Shown here: positions 50,155-60,600 of the stretch, piece by piece
Numbering within the stretch: the stretch's first letter is position 1
How the letters are laid out: each line of letters starts with the position of its first letter
NCBI RefSeq assembly: GCF_003945595.2
Contig: NW_024104295.1
Location: forward strand, 1,302,001-1,366,000
Length of the DNA: 64,000 nt
DNA from: Pipra filicauda
Taxonomy: Eukaryota > Chordata > Aves > Passeriformes > Pipridae
Reading direction: 5' to 3'
Translations under genes and position numbers: made by a program
Notes under the pieces: generated by a model
Told to the model about the DNA's origin: nothing
Seen by the model: the letters and a program-made list of their open reading frames with translations, nothing else
Databases searched by the model: none

Positions 50155-51609
50155 GATGAGTTGAAGAAACTATATGCCCAGCTTGAAATCTATAAAAGGA
50201 AAAAGATGATTGCTAATAATCCACATCTCCAGAAAAAAAGGTGCTCTAAAAAGGGCTTGGGGCGCTCGATAATGCGACGTATTACAGAAATCCCTGAGAC
50301 AGTCACCCGGCAGTGCTCCAGGGATGAGAAGGACTTGATGGAGCACAGTGCTGTGAAGAGCTTGGCCACACTGAAGAAAAATGCACAGGATTCCACAAGC
50401 TCTGCAAAGCCAAAGGAAGAGACTTTGAAAAACAGGGTCTTTTCCTTAAAAAAGTCCCACAGCACTTACGATCATGTTAGGGATCAAACAGAAGAACCAA
50501 ATGGCTTAACTACAGAAAGTGCAGAAGTTATACCTGCTGAGAAAACACTCCTGGACTCCTTGAATGGTAACAAATTAACCAAAAATGCTCCTGAAAAAGT
50601 TGAAGCTGTCTCCACTGAATCGGTCCCTTTGGTGTGCAAATCAGTAAGTGCACATAATTTAAGTGCTGATAAGAAACCTCTGCATCCAAGAACGTCTGTG
50701 TTACAAAAATCCCTCAGTGTTATTGCTAGTGCCAAGGAAAAGACTCTGGGACTAACAGGTAAAACACAAAGTCTAGAAGAAAGCACTAAATCTCATAAAC
50801 CTCAGCAGAAGGGTAAGGAGGCCAGCAAAAAGCACTCAGCCTCTGATAAGGGGGAACATAAGGATTCCCACAGGAAAAACTCTACCCACTCTGAGGAAAC
50901 AAAGAAAGCCCATAAATCTGGAATTATTAAACAGCAAAGGGTTAGTCAAACACCTGCAAATCCAGACACAGGCCCAGGTAAGTCTTTGCACAAGGACAAT
51001 TTCGACAGAGGAGAAGTTTGTCCTTGGGAGATATATGACCAAATTCCTGGTCCTGTGCCTTTTGACTCTAAAGCTCAAAAACATGTATCTATTGCTTCCT
51101 CAGAGGCAGAGAAAAACCACCCTTCCCAGCCAAAGGGGAAGACTCATCACAAGCTGAAGACACCTGAGGGGTACCAACAGTCAAATCAAAAGAGCTCAGA
51201 GAAGGTGGAGGCAGCCACTCGGGAGACACAAGAGCAGCAGGTCTTTGAAAATGAGAAAAACCAGTCAAATTCCAAGTCTCAGGTCGCTCCTGGGCTGAAG
51301 TGTGAGAATGTTAATAAATATACACCTAATACCTGTGCTGGGGAGCGGGAGGAGCTGCCCCAGAAAGCAGCAGAAAAGGAAAACCTCAATAAATTGGCAG
51401 AACAGAAAAAAAATGCCTCTTCCGAGGGAAATGTGCTTTCATCTAACTCCCATAAGCCAAGTAGTTACTTACAGCAACCTTTAGCATCTCGAGCTGAAGT
51501 CTGCCCTTGGGAGTATGATACACCAGATTTACCAAATGCAGAAAGAAGTGTAGCTTTATTGAACACCTCTGCTATAAGTGCAAATAAAACAGCAGCACCT
51601 CGAAAATAA
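50155..51609 (+). CDS. GPR158: GPR158 terminal coding exon: cytoplasmic tail with two VCPWE motifs
   Basis: This exon has 484 codons plus TAA. In order it encodes a predicted helix/coiled coil (DELKKLYAQLEIYKRKKM, 50155-50208) and a basic cluster (KKRCSKKG..RSIMRR, 50233-50280) that could act as a nuclear-localisation signal, as reported for GPR158. Then follow RVFSLKKSHSTYDHVRDQTE, SVPLVCKS, TSVLQKSLSVIASAKEKTLG, a long disordered K/S/E/Q-rich region, and VCPWE motifs at 51016-51030 and 51499-51513. VCPWE motifs in GPR158/GPR179 tails are reported to bind G protein alpha-o and PDE6-type partners. The acceptor is GCTTTGCAG at 50146-50154. The protein ends SANKTAAPRK, shorter than I recall for mammals. 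A methionine at 50080 is in intron sequence and is not the start. Confidence 0.97.
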   Translation, partial: DELKKLYAQLEIYKRKKMIANNPHLQKKRCSKKGLGRSIMRRITEIPETVTRQCSRDEKDLMEHSAVKSLATLKKNAQDSTSSAKPKEETLKNRVFSLKKSHSTYDHVRDQTEEPNGLTTESAEVIPAEKTLLDSLNGNKLTKNAPEKVEAVSTESVPLVCKSVSAHNLSADKKPLHPRTSVLQKSLSVIASAKEKTLGLTGKTQSLEESTKSHKPQQKGKEASKKHSASDKGEHKDSHRKNSTHSEETKKAHKSGIIKQQRVSQTPANPDTGPGKSLHKDNFDRGEVCPWEIYDQIPGPVPFDSKAQKHVSIASSEAEKNHPSQPKGKTHHKLKTPEGYQQSNQKSSEKVEAATRETQEQQVFENEKNQSNSKSQVAPGLKCENVNKYTPNTCAGEREELPQKAAEKENLNKLAEQKKNASSEGNVLSSNSHKPSSYLQQPLASRAEVCPWEYDTPDLPNAERSVALLNTSAISANKTAAPRK

Positions 51610-51774
51610 GAGGCTTTTGGACTGAGGAGAGTAGCAACATTGAGAAGAAAGACAACAGGAAAGACAGAGGGGACTTAGGCCAAAAGGATCTGAAAATTCC
51701 TAAGGAGCATCACTTAAATCAAGGGAATCAGCACTACAAATAAGTAGAAGTGAAGTAAATTATCATTGATGTTG

Positions 51775-51860
51775 TTATTATTTATTTGTTGCGTGCCAAC
51801 AATGTGATTAGCAATGCCCGGAATATGGTCCCTGCTCCAAGGATTTTACTGTGTCAGTGA
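51775..51860 (+). repeat. Ancient SINE/LINE-derived fragment in the 3' UTR
   Basis: TTATTATTTATTTGTTGCGTGCCAACAATGTG, then ATTAGCAATGCCCGGAATATGGTCCCTGCTCCAAGGATTTTACTGTG, follows a well-known amniote repeat pattern. That pattern is TTATTTATTGAGCGCC, a TGTGCTAGGCACTG-like block, then GGTCCCTGCCCCAAGGAGCTTACA. The family (MIR/CORE-SINE or another old amniote retroposon) cannot be settled by eye. Confidence 0.6.
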
Positions 51861-52195
51861 AAGAAATCTGCCTTTGTGAAATCACTTCTCATTTAAAAGA
51901 AAAATAACATGATGGTAACAAACGCACAGTGTAGATCTTAACCGAATTATTTCTGGATGCCGTAACTTGCTTTAACTTGCCCTTGGGACTTTAAAGATCT
52001 GGCAGAAGTAGGGCACAGAAAATGTTCTGATGGCAGAAAGGGGTATCAATGAGCAGCTTATTAAAATGACGACTTTTCACTTTATATATTTAATCTAAAT
52101 AGCACTGCTAACTCAATGCATCCCAAAAATATTTTCTATAATGGTTGCTCTCATTTTCTTATTACTGTATGTTTAAGTACACCGTTGTGTCTCAT

Positions 52196-52201
52196 ATTAA
52201 A
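52196..52201 (+). terminator. GPR158: Candidate proximal polyadenylation hexamer (ATTAAA)
   Basis: ATTAAA lies about 590 nt after the stop codon, in an AT-rich stretch. The downstream region is T-rich (ATAATTTTTGC) but lacks a strong GU box. It is a plausible weak alternative site. Confidence 0.35.
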
Positions 52202-53320
52202 GCATTCCAGATTGTATAATTTTTGCAAATAACTTTGATATTATGTGACACAACAACATATTTATGCAATCTGCAGATACTTTCTTTTAATTGCAAGTTA
52301 AAATATCATTTTGTTTATATATAGAATTGCAGTAATCTTTCACTGGCTATGGAAGCCGTAATTCTTATCAGGAAATTCTTTTGGTCTTTGGAGATTATTT
52401 TTTTTTCCTTTCCTGTGATTTATATAGTGAATTTTTTTGTTTACTCTCTGTTATTTAAATTTATAGTTTGATACTGTATTATTCAGGAGTTTTATATTCA
52501 GTAAGTTATGCACTTCCCTGTTAATGTTCTTTGTTAGTAGTGGAAATTCAGTCGTCTTAGCTACATATTAGGACAACTTATCTGTTTTTTTGTTACTAAT
52601 TGGAAAATATCATCTAACAAAACAGAACTCTTACTTTAAACATTGATTGTGATGATCTTGTTCAGTATTCCCTACTGAGCATATCCTGCTAAATAAGGTA
52701 AGAAAGAATGACAATGAATATACCCCAGAAATGATCACCTGTTTTACTAAAACCAGACAGCTCTGGGAAGTATATTAGCTAGCCTATATAGAACAACACT
52801 GTACTGTTTACCCCTGATGGCAAACCTCAAAAACTTCGCCCTTGAGTGAGAAGTCCAAAATATTACTCTTCCCCATACATGCAATTGTAAGAGGTAATGG
52901 GAATGGAAATGATGGCACTTCTCTCCCACTCTCCAAAATGCTTTGATTTTTTAAAATTTATATGTACATTTACAGTAAAAGTTAGTGTTTAATACAGTGC
53001 TACTTTTCAGCAATAGCTACAGTCCTCATCATGCATATGAGCTTAATTCATAAATGGCCCATCCACAACTATGAGTCTTAGTGATGGTTCACCATCAGGG
53101 TCTGAGGACATATTGTAAAGATTCCAAGGAGTATCAGTAATTATGAAAAACCCCAGCCATCTAAATGCGGTACCAGTAAAGTGCTGTTCACTGAAACTGG
53201 CTCTACGTAGTGTACTCCAAAACAAAGACAGCTCAGTCCTAAAGAACTTGTGCAATTTGAGAGAAGTGATGGGATTCAGTGGAAGAACGTGAAATGAGGA
53301 TGATTGAATAGAATGTGTTG

Positions 53321-53386
53321 TTTAATATATATATAATATATATAAAAATAGATATTTATATATGTTTAATATATATATATAAATGT
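53321..53386. repeat. AT dinucleotide tract
   Basis: TTAATATATATATAATATATATAAAA followed by further TATA runs up to ATATATATATAAATG, in the 3' UTR. It could form hairpins in the transcript. It is an ordinary low-complexity repeat. Confidence 0.85.
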
Positions 53387-55827
53387 CATATCTAATACAC
53401 ACATGCACATACACGTATGTAGTATAAACTGATTTTTGTGGCATCATAGAAAAGTGGCTTAAGATAAAATGCAATGAGCAGAGGGGCATAGACAACCTGG
53501 GCATGAGGAGGACTTTTTCTGTCCTTTAGAAGGGAGAGGAGTCTATGGGCATGTCTAGACTGACAGATCAAGATATATCTGATCTTCCTACTGCCTCTGC
53601 TAAGCCCTAATCTGGAATATGCCAACACTTAAGCCAGCTAGGGACAAGTTGGCTCAGGTCTTGGTGCTGTCTAAACACATTGACCTCACTTATAAAGTCT
53701 CCTCATAGCTCCAGATTAAGTGGCTGAGCTGCCCCAGCCAACCTGGTTAGCCAGAATGATGCTCAGTTACACCACAAGGACATGCTGCCTCAGGTCTTTA
53801 CTACCCTGGGCTTGTCCGACTCTCCCACCCCTCTTTTGTAGGGTGTAATTATGGCCTAGGAGATCTGACTGGCACCCTTGCAACCCAAAATCCCCGTTTC
53901 CCCCATGAAAGAGAGTCAGACATATGAGCCTGAGTGCTTTGGACATCAGTGCACCCACTTTGTACACACAGTGCCAGTGGCATCCTATGTGCAGCCCAAA
54001 TCCAGCTCTGTCCTTAGTGTGGAAAAGAGCTGAGGTTAGACTTGGTGTGCTCAGCTTCTCCCTTCCCGGTCCCAGACACTAGTGGAATTTGTCTGTAAAT
54101 TTTCTGTCAACTTCAGTGGGACTTGATCAGCTCTTCACAGAGAAAGTAACCCTATATTTCTATGGGAAGAAGTCCATCATGGGAACATAGCTTCCTGGGA
54201 GTCCTCCAGGAGCACACTGACCCTGTATGCAGAGAAATACACAGTTTTAAACCTGATGAAATGCTTACCACCTCACACCTCCCCTACCCTCAAAGGGAGG
54301 TTCTGCAGCCCATCTTAGCAGTGGTTTGTGGGAACGGGATGGGGGGACAGCTTATTGCAGGCTGCCCTGACTCACAAAACTAGTACTTTGTCAGACCCAG
54401 GCAGTGACGTTAGAAGTGGGAATCCATGGAGGAATCATGAAACTAGATATTTGTGTGTTCTCACTGCCTCTTGGAGACAGATGGTCACAAGGAGCAGGCA
54501 CCAACCCTCTTGCCCTTGCTCGTCTGGCCCTCCATCCTCAACCTCAGAGCTGAGCAAGGACACACTGCCCATGCCCTGCTCTGTGGGAGCCGTGTTGGGG
54601 TGCAGCACACACCAAGGATGAGGGGATCCACACTGGCAAAGTGTCCGCACAGTACCACTGCCCCTTGCATTCCTGGCAGGATCAAGCCCTTCATGCATGA
54701 CTGTGTCTGTGCCACCGCTATGTATCTATAATTCCTTGCTTGGTTTCTTTTCCCTTTCTTTCTCTTTTTAAAAGATGACTTCATTAGAAACACAGAAACA
54801 AAGCCCAGTCCTTGGCTGGTGTACAACAGCCCAGTTGCACAGCAAGCAAAAAGCTGGTTTACCGGGGAAGGCACTGGTTTGTATATTCTCATTTGGGTTT
54901 GATTTTTTTCATCCTGACTGTTTCCTTCACTTCTTAAAAAGTGTCTGTTATGGTTCTTTAGGCTCATTGTAGTCACATCCCCTAAGACTGACACAACTGG
55001 GTAACTTTCCTTTAGAAGACAACAAAGCTTTCCCCAGTCTTTTAAGAAACTGATCTTTGGACTACAGATTCAATTGGGACTTAAAATTATTTCACATTTA
55101 AGAAAATGAGGGGCCAAACTTCACACAACTATTCTATTTCACTATGATGCTACTAGAAACATTGCTTAATGAAGACATACTAAGTTAGACATAAATAATG
55201 TTCTGTATTTCATAGATTTTTCTCCACCAGCAAATATGGGCTAGATTGCTTAGTTGTCTTTTTCTGGAGTTTCATTATCATTGTTCAGCCAAGAGAAGTG
55301 CAACTCTAGAATAAAAATGTTATAAAGATGTTTTCTAGCATATCTGTTCAGAGAAAAGACAATAAACATGAAGGTCACAAACATTTGCTAGGTTGTCCTT
55401 TTAAATGCATGTGCAAGCTGCATTTCTCCTTTATTTCTAAGACATGGTTTATAAAGAATTAGATTTATACCAATCTTATTAGACTTGTATAATTTATGCA
55501 AGATTATGCGCTTTTAAATATAAATCAGTACACACCTATCGTCAGCTTTGGTGGCATCATAGACTTGAAACCGGACAATACTTTTATATTTGCTCTCCTT
55601 AGGCTTTTGCATGCATATGACAACAGGCAGGCCTGAGCAAACACTGCCTTTGACTTTTAACATTTTAGCTACTCCAAGTTGTAGAGTATATAAAGCTGTA
55701 AGTCTCTTCACTTTATAATGTGGTTCTTATGACAATGTTATCTGGCAACCAACAGCATCCACCATGAAATACTTAATAGATTTATGTTGTAATGTGTTGC
55801 AGCATGTAAATAATGTAACTTCTCTGC

Positions 55828-55863
55828 AATAAAGCACATTTATATGAAATCTGTCTGCAGGCT
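55828..55863 (+). terminator. GPR158: Probable main polyadenylation site of GPR158
   Basis: A canonical AATAAA is at 55828-55833. About 25 nt later comes CTGTCTGCAG, followed by a GU-rich element (TTTTGTGTTGTGGTCTTCTG, starting 55862). The hexamer, spacing and downstream GU box are a complete vertebrate poly(A) signal, the best one after the stop codon. Other AATAAA hexamers near 55310 and 55361 lack such a downstream element. Confidence 0.7.
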
Positions 55864-56279
55864 TTTGTGTTGTGGTCTTCTGAAGTCATTACTGATCCAA
55901 GCTAAACAGGTTTCCCATCAAACTTCTAAAGTAGCTAATTTTTACAGCTTATATGATCTGATCATGTCAGTAGCATTTTCTGGATTTTCCTCATATTTTC
56001 TTAACATCAGCCTTTAGAGTAGATTTGTACTGTGTTCAGGATTTCTGGTTAAGGAAATAGCTCTGTTTTCTCAGTGGTTGCAATTTTGAGGTGAAAACTG
56101 TAGAGGCTGTTCTATTTTTTAAATTTAATGGCAACTACAATATTAAAAATAACAGGAAGTAACTGGATGGCATTTTATCATGTCACTGTAAAATCCTACA
56201 GCTCATCTGTACGGTATGTGTGTATACCTGAATTCCTCATCTAAGATATGTGTCTAACAGATATAGGAAAGATTTAAAG

Positions 56280-56556
56280 AATGGTAACAAAAAAGATAAG
56301 AGATAGAAAATGGCAGCTGTGTAAGTGCAACTTGTTTAGCTTGGGAGAGAGGTGACTCAGAAAGGGGGATGAGATCTATATAAAATTATGAAGGATTTGA
56401 AGGTAATTAGGAGACTGGAATTTGCTGGATTTTCTCATGCGGAAACTACAGAACACCCAGGGTGACCATCATACAGCAGCTTAAAACAAATGAAGTTTTC
56501 TTCTGTATATGGCATAAATAAATTGTGAAGCTCATTTTCACAGATTGCTGTGAATC
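56280..56556 (+). mobile_element. Ancient CR1/L3-type LINE 3' region, sense
   Basis: The order of blocks is that of old amniote CR1-type LINEs: GGGGGATGAGATCTATATAAAATTATGAAGG, TTTCTCATGCGGAAACTACAGAACACCCAGGGTGACCATCATACAGCAGC, TTAAAACAAATGAAGTTTTCTTCTGTATATGGCATAAATAAATTGTGAAGCTCATTT, CACAGATTGCTGTGAA. The consensus likewise reads GATAGAAGTxTATAAAATTATGAAT..., then AAATTTAAAACA..., then CCACAGGATG. No reading frame is preserved. Confidence 0.75.
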
Positions 56557-56801
56557 TCAGGAGACGTGACAGGGAAAGAAGGGAAAGGGAATTACTTATG
56601 TTCCATAAATGAACTGTATACAAGTCCTTTGCAAGCAAGAAGTCCAGAAAAATAAGACCTGGAGATTTTTCTTTTAACCACTCCATGGGGCTCAGCTCAA
56701 ATTGAGAGCAGCTTTGCCCTCTCAGGTGCAGGGTGTCAAAATTAATAGTGGCCTTTTGAGCCCCACTTCTGACATTTTCACAGTTTTTAAGAAGTAAGGG
56801 A

Positions 56802-56835
56802 ATGATTTCCAAAGTTTTATGGCTTTGGAAATCAT
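56802..56835. repeat. Perfect 13-bp inverted repeat, 8-nt loop
   Basis: ATGATTTCCAAAG at 56802-56814 and CTTTGGAAATCAT at 56823-56835 are exact reverse complements around TTTTATGG. It lies between two old LINE pieces. The function is unknown. Confidence 0.65.
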
Positions 56836-57004
56836 CCACTGCTGTATTTTCAAATACCATCTTGCTTCTCCCATTATATTCCATGAGAGGAAACCATGAC
56901 TGTGCCTGCCCAGCCATGAGAAGCTGGGGCGGGGGGTTGTCCCACCATCAGCCTGCTGGCACCCATGGGGAGGGGATAGAGAAGGCAGATGGGCTCTACA
57001 CAGC

Positions 57005-57225
57005 AGTACATGGTGGGAAGAAGAGAAATACAGGCATAAATGCAAACAAGAGGCTCAGAATGAATATTCAGAAAAGTTTTTCACCGTGAGAAGTCAAACA
57101 GTGAAGTTTTCCCAGAGATTGTGCTGTTCCCATCCTTGGAGCTTTTCTTGGATAAAGCCCTGATCCTGTAGATTTGAACAGCAGGTTGGAGACCTCCTGA
57201 ATGATCCTGTTGTCCTGTGAAAAGT
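57005..57225 (+). mobile_element. CR1 LINE 3' end, sense, decayed
   Basis: GAATATTCAGAAAAGTTTTTCACCGTGAGAAG, GTTTTCCCAGAGATTGTGCTGTTCCCATCCTTGGAGCTTTTC, TTGGATAAAGCCCTGATCC, then GGAGACCTCCTGAATGATCCTG. These follow the CR1 3' UTR order (GTCTCCATCCTTGGAGATATTC, then GACACGGCCCTGAGCAACC, then GGTCCCTTCCAACCT). The terminal octamers are lost. Confidence 0.75.
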
Positions 57226-57624
57226 GTTTACTACCAGAACTTACCCCTCACATGATCCTTTGGAAGGCTTGCAGGTGGATACCAGGTAGCTCTGACTCCT
57301 GCCCAGGAGCACAGGACACACATTCATTTAGACAATACATAACTGTGGGCAAACCCTCTGAACAAACACTAGCTGCCATAACAGGATTTGGCTTTTCCTC
57401 TGACCTCCAGAGCCCAGATGATCATGGTAACAAAGTGAAGAAGGAAATTATTTTTTTTAGAGCTGGTTGGGTAGAAGTTTTAGCTGCCTATGCCGAGTGA
57501 GTACTTGAGCTGATGTACAATTGAAAGAAACTCCATAAAAATTTTAATGTTTTTCTCTAACACTTTGAGGATTTTTTTAAAATCACTGTTGGGTTCTGAA
57601 GGAACCATGAAGAAATTCTGAATC

Positions 57625-57636
57625 GGGGGGGGGGGG
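57625..57636. repeat. G12 homopolymer
   Basis: An uninterrupted run of 12 G (ATC, then G12, then AGG). It is rare in this AT-rich context and prone to length variation and sequencing error. Confidence 0.8.
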
Positions 57637-60600
57637 AGGTGAATGCAACTCTTCAAAATGGCAGTTGATTTGATTCAGGGTTACAGGGCTGCCAGCCTGC
57701 CTGCAGAGAAGTTATTTCAAGCTGAATGTCATTTTGGGTTTTTTTCAGTAAAATAATATTTCTGACAGGGTTGGAGCCAACTTTTCCAATTCATAAGGAG
57801 CTTTTTCATCAACTCAGAAATTAGCTTTAACAATGCTAGAAATTTAGTAAAGGATATTGATCGTTGGTTGGCAAGCTGCCATTGTGTTGCAATATTCAAA
57901 CTTCTGCTTCTTTAACACTTGGAAAATTAAACATTATCGCTCCATTTCTGCAGGTGATTTTTCTTTTTCTTTTTTTTTCCTCCATTTATTTATGAGTTAA
58001 CTCTTTTAGTCACAGAAAATGCACAAACAAATCAAAGCCTGGACATTCTACCATGAAATTACTGGCTTTTAGATTGCTAGATATATGAGTTGATTCAAAT
58101 TTTTCATTGTTTCAAAGCATGAAAAAACATTGCATTGTACCCAAAATAGCCATGTATTTTTGAAATATGCATTTATGATCTTCTCTATAATATAGATATG
58201 CATAGCTCATATACAAAGTACAGAATCATTACTGCAGCCGTGTAGGTGCAGAAGGCAGGGTTTTCCAGTAAAGTAGCAATTAAAGAGAAGCAGTTAAAAG
58301 AGAAGATTGCTAAACCTGCTCAGTGGAAATCTTTTCATGAAATTCAAACCACTCAGTGTCTTTTGGGTCTCCGGGTATAAAATGTGTGCCTATGTCTTTG
58401 CTTCTTGGCTGTTGGGGAGATGTTCTGAGGCAGAGCAAATGCAGATCCACCACAGCACGGGTTGTCATGCCCACATGGGTGAGCTCTTGCTTCCCTGCTT
58501 GATGGTCACCTGCTGTGCCCTTAGTTAATGATGGGGAATCATGGAGTAGACCTAAAAACCTGTATTTGCCTGATGGGCTTGGCAAACACCCGTAATGGTG
58601 GCTCTCTGCTGTACCTTCTCCCCTGCTGCTCCGCAGAAGCTGCCAAGAGCAGTGGAGATGAGATGGGTTTGGATGCTGCAGGGTTGTCAGAGTGGGACAG
58701 AGTGAGTCTTCTGGAGGCTGCCTGGATCTTTTTGAACACTATTAGTTGTACTGCTTGACAGGTGATGTTGGCAGGGAGTTTAGACTGGCTGCAGTACTAC
58801 AGATGAAAAACACGTTGATTTGACATACTTCAGTGCCAAAAATAGTATCATATAACGATGTCTTTGCCATGAAAGGTTTTTTTAAACTGCAGGGGGGTAA
58901 GAATCGTGTGGTTCCAAAGCAGTCATCTTGGAGACATCATCAAAGGAAAATCACAGCAGCACTGGAGAAGCCACCTGTCCAGCTCTGTTCCCACATGATA
59001 TTTTATGAGGTACTTGGCAACTGCACAGGATTTGTGTAAGCCAGCAAAATTGACTAGTGCTTCTCTGTATACAATATATTTTATGTTTATATTCATTTTA
59101 ATGCTTTTGTTTTACAACATTTCTCTTTGCCTTTATTTACAGCACTTTCGGTATCTCTGTGATGATTTTTTGATCCTTTTACAGGAACTTCCTACAAAAT
59201 GTGATTTCTATCTCAGGGGCTCCATTGCAAGGCCAGCATTATCCTCACAAAAGTATTTGTGTTTAAAGTCCGAAAGCAGTAGTTTCACAATTCATGGAAT
59301 TTTCCTTCAGAACTAGTTAAATATTTTAAAATACAATTTTGATTATTCTGATTACTTCAATTATTTATTGTATTTTAATGACCAACAAAATTGCAATGAG
59401 TAAGAACTGGTGACAAAATGCTACATTTGTTACTTTCTAGGTGTCATTTAGATGTATTTTCCTTCTAGGATTTATGATTAATTGTACATTGCAATTGTGC
59501 ATTGTATAATGTTTCCATTCAACTGTTTGTTGTCTACATTAACACTGGAATTGCGAAGTCATATTACAATCAATCATTGCCTAGGTGGGGATTAGGTTTT
59601 TGGATTTGCCATCTCATCTGTGTATAACAAGCGTTTTTACACACAAGCTAAAGTACTTGCTAAACCACCTGCTTTGGTGTTTTATTCATTGTCTTGTAAA
59701 TTTAGATATTATTCTTAAATCTTTGGGAACAATATTAAAATTCAATATGATGGACAAGCAGATAATAATAGAAAAACAATGAGATAAAATTGCATATTCT
59801 TTATTTTGTTAAAAATGTGATAGTGAAAATCCTAGCATTTCTAGGGGAGAAAATAGAACAAAACAATGAGGATTTTGTTTACTGCTTTTCTATTCAGAAC
59901 CAATTATTTTAGTATTAAGGAGCTCAGAGAAAACTTTTGTACATTTCTAATTGATCAAATACTGCTGTGTACATTCTGTCTATTCAAAACCCATGTGATT
60001 TCAGCTGAAACAAGTATGTATCTTGTAGTGCCCAAAACTTATTTTTTTCTGCAGGTGCATTTGACCCAGTGGGGATGAGTTTCAACAGAAGGTGCAGAAA
60101 CCATAAATATATATTGAAGTTCCATGCCTGCATATGATTTTTGGCTTTTATCACCATTTTATGCTGTTCCTGCTTTTATCTCACAGTAAATTGCTTTTTT
60201 ATGGAAGTAAATTATTTGGATATTGTTACTTCCAAAGTGTGTGCATGTTTGGAGTGTCAAACAGGTAGATGATAAAAGGAAATACATTTACACAAAACAA
60301 ACAATGCAGCATTTGGGGGCTTTTTAAGCAGAATTCCCACTTTCCTCTGCTTGTTTGTTGTCTCCTCGCATGGGGAACATATTTTCTACTGTAACTTAAT
60401 ATGACCCAAAAGAAGACTTAGAGGACAGATTACCAAGTTGCTGGATGAGAGGCAAACTATTAGTTAATTATTAGCATAGAAATTACTGATTTTCAATGCC
60501 ACTAGGAAATTAATTTAGCCTCCATTTCTCTGTGAAAACTCAAGTCTGAAAGTCTAGTTTATTGGTTTTGATGGCAATAAAAAAATCTACAAAGCCAGCA

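Larger units (their letters stand above)
1..55858 (+). other. GPR158: GPR158 transcription unit, 3' half (partial; 5' end outside the window)
   Basis: Six exons joined in order give one uninterrupted frame. Exon lengths are 110, 239, 139, 106, 147 and 1455 nt, total 2196, and every codon split across a junction resolves to the expected residue. The product covers the end of TM2, TM3-TM7 and the full cytoplasmic tail with VCPWE motifs, which are diagnostic of the GPR158/GPR179 pair. Exact matches to tail segments I recall from mammalian GPR158 favour GPR158 over GPR179. Known of the family: GPR158 is a neuronal class C receptor reported as a metabotropic glycine receptor. It recruits RGS7-Gbeta5 to the plasma membrane rather than activating G proteins conventionally. 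If the bird gene has 11 exons like the mammalian gene (my recollection), these are exons 6-11. The ectodomain and promoter are not in this window. Confidence 0.95.
51610..55858 (+). other. GPR158: GPR158 3' untranslated region (about 4.2 kb)
   Basis: The region follows the TAA at 51607-51609 and runs to the inferred cleavage site after AATAAA at 55828-55833. It contains an SINE-like fragment near 51775-51860, an ATTAAA hexamer at 52196-52201 that could give a short isoform, and an AT dinucleotide tract at 53321-53386. A GC-richer stretch at 54160-54720 also lies here, with spurious open frames on both strands, the largest at 54485-54994 on the minus strand. The 3' limit is inferred. Transcript data would be needed to fix it. 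Confidence 0.75.

Noticed and set aside
54085..54135. Possible ancient reptile/bird repeat (ACTTCAGTGGGACTTGATCAG)
   Set aside because: The similarity is limited to about 20 bp and the family could not be named with confidence. A similar weak trace near 62560 was also dropped.
54485..54994. 169-codon open frame on the minus strand, the longest outside GPR158
   Set aside because: It lies antisense within the inferred 3' UTR, has no recognisable domain, includes lysine-rich low-complexity text (SSFKKRKKGKRN), and coincides with a GC-richer stretch where stops are rarer.
56435..56917. 160-codon minus-strand open frame
   Set aside because: Its start overlaps an ancient LINE fragment and a perfect inverted repeat. 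No domain or splice context is seen.
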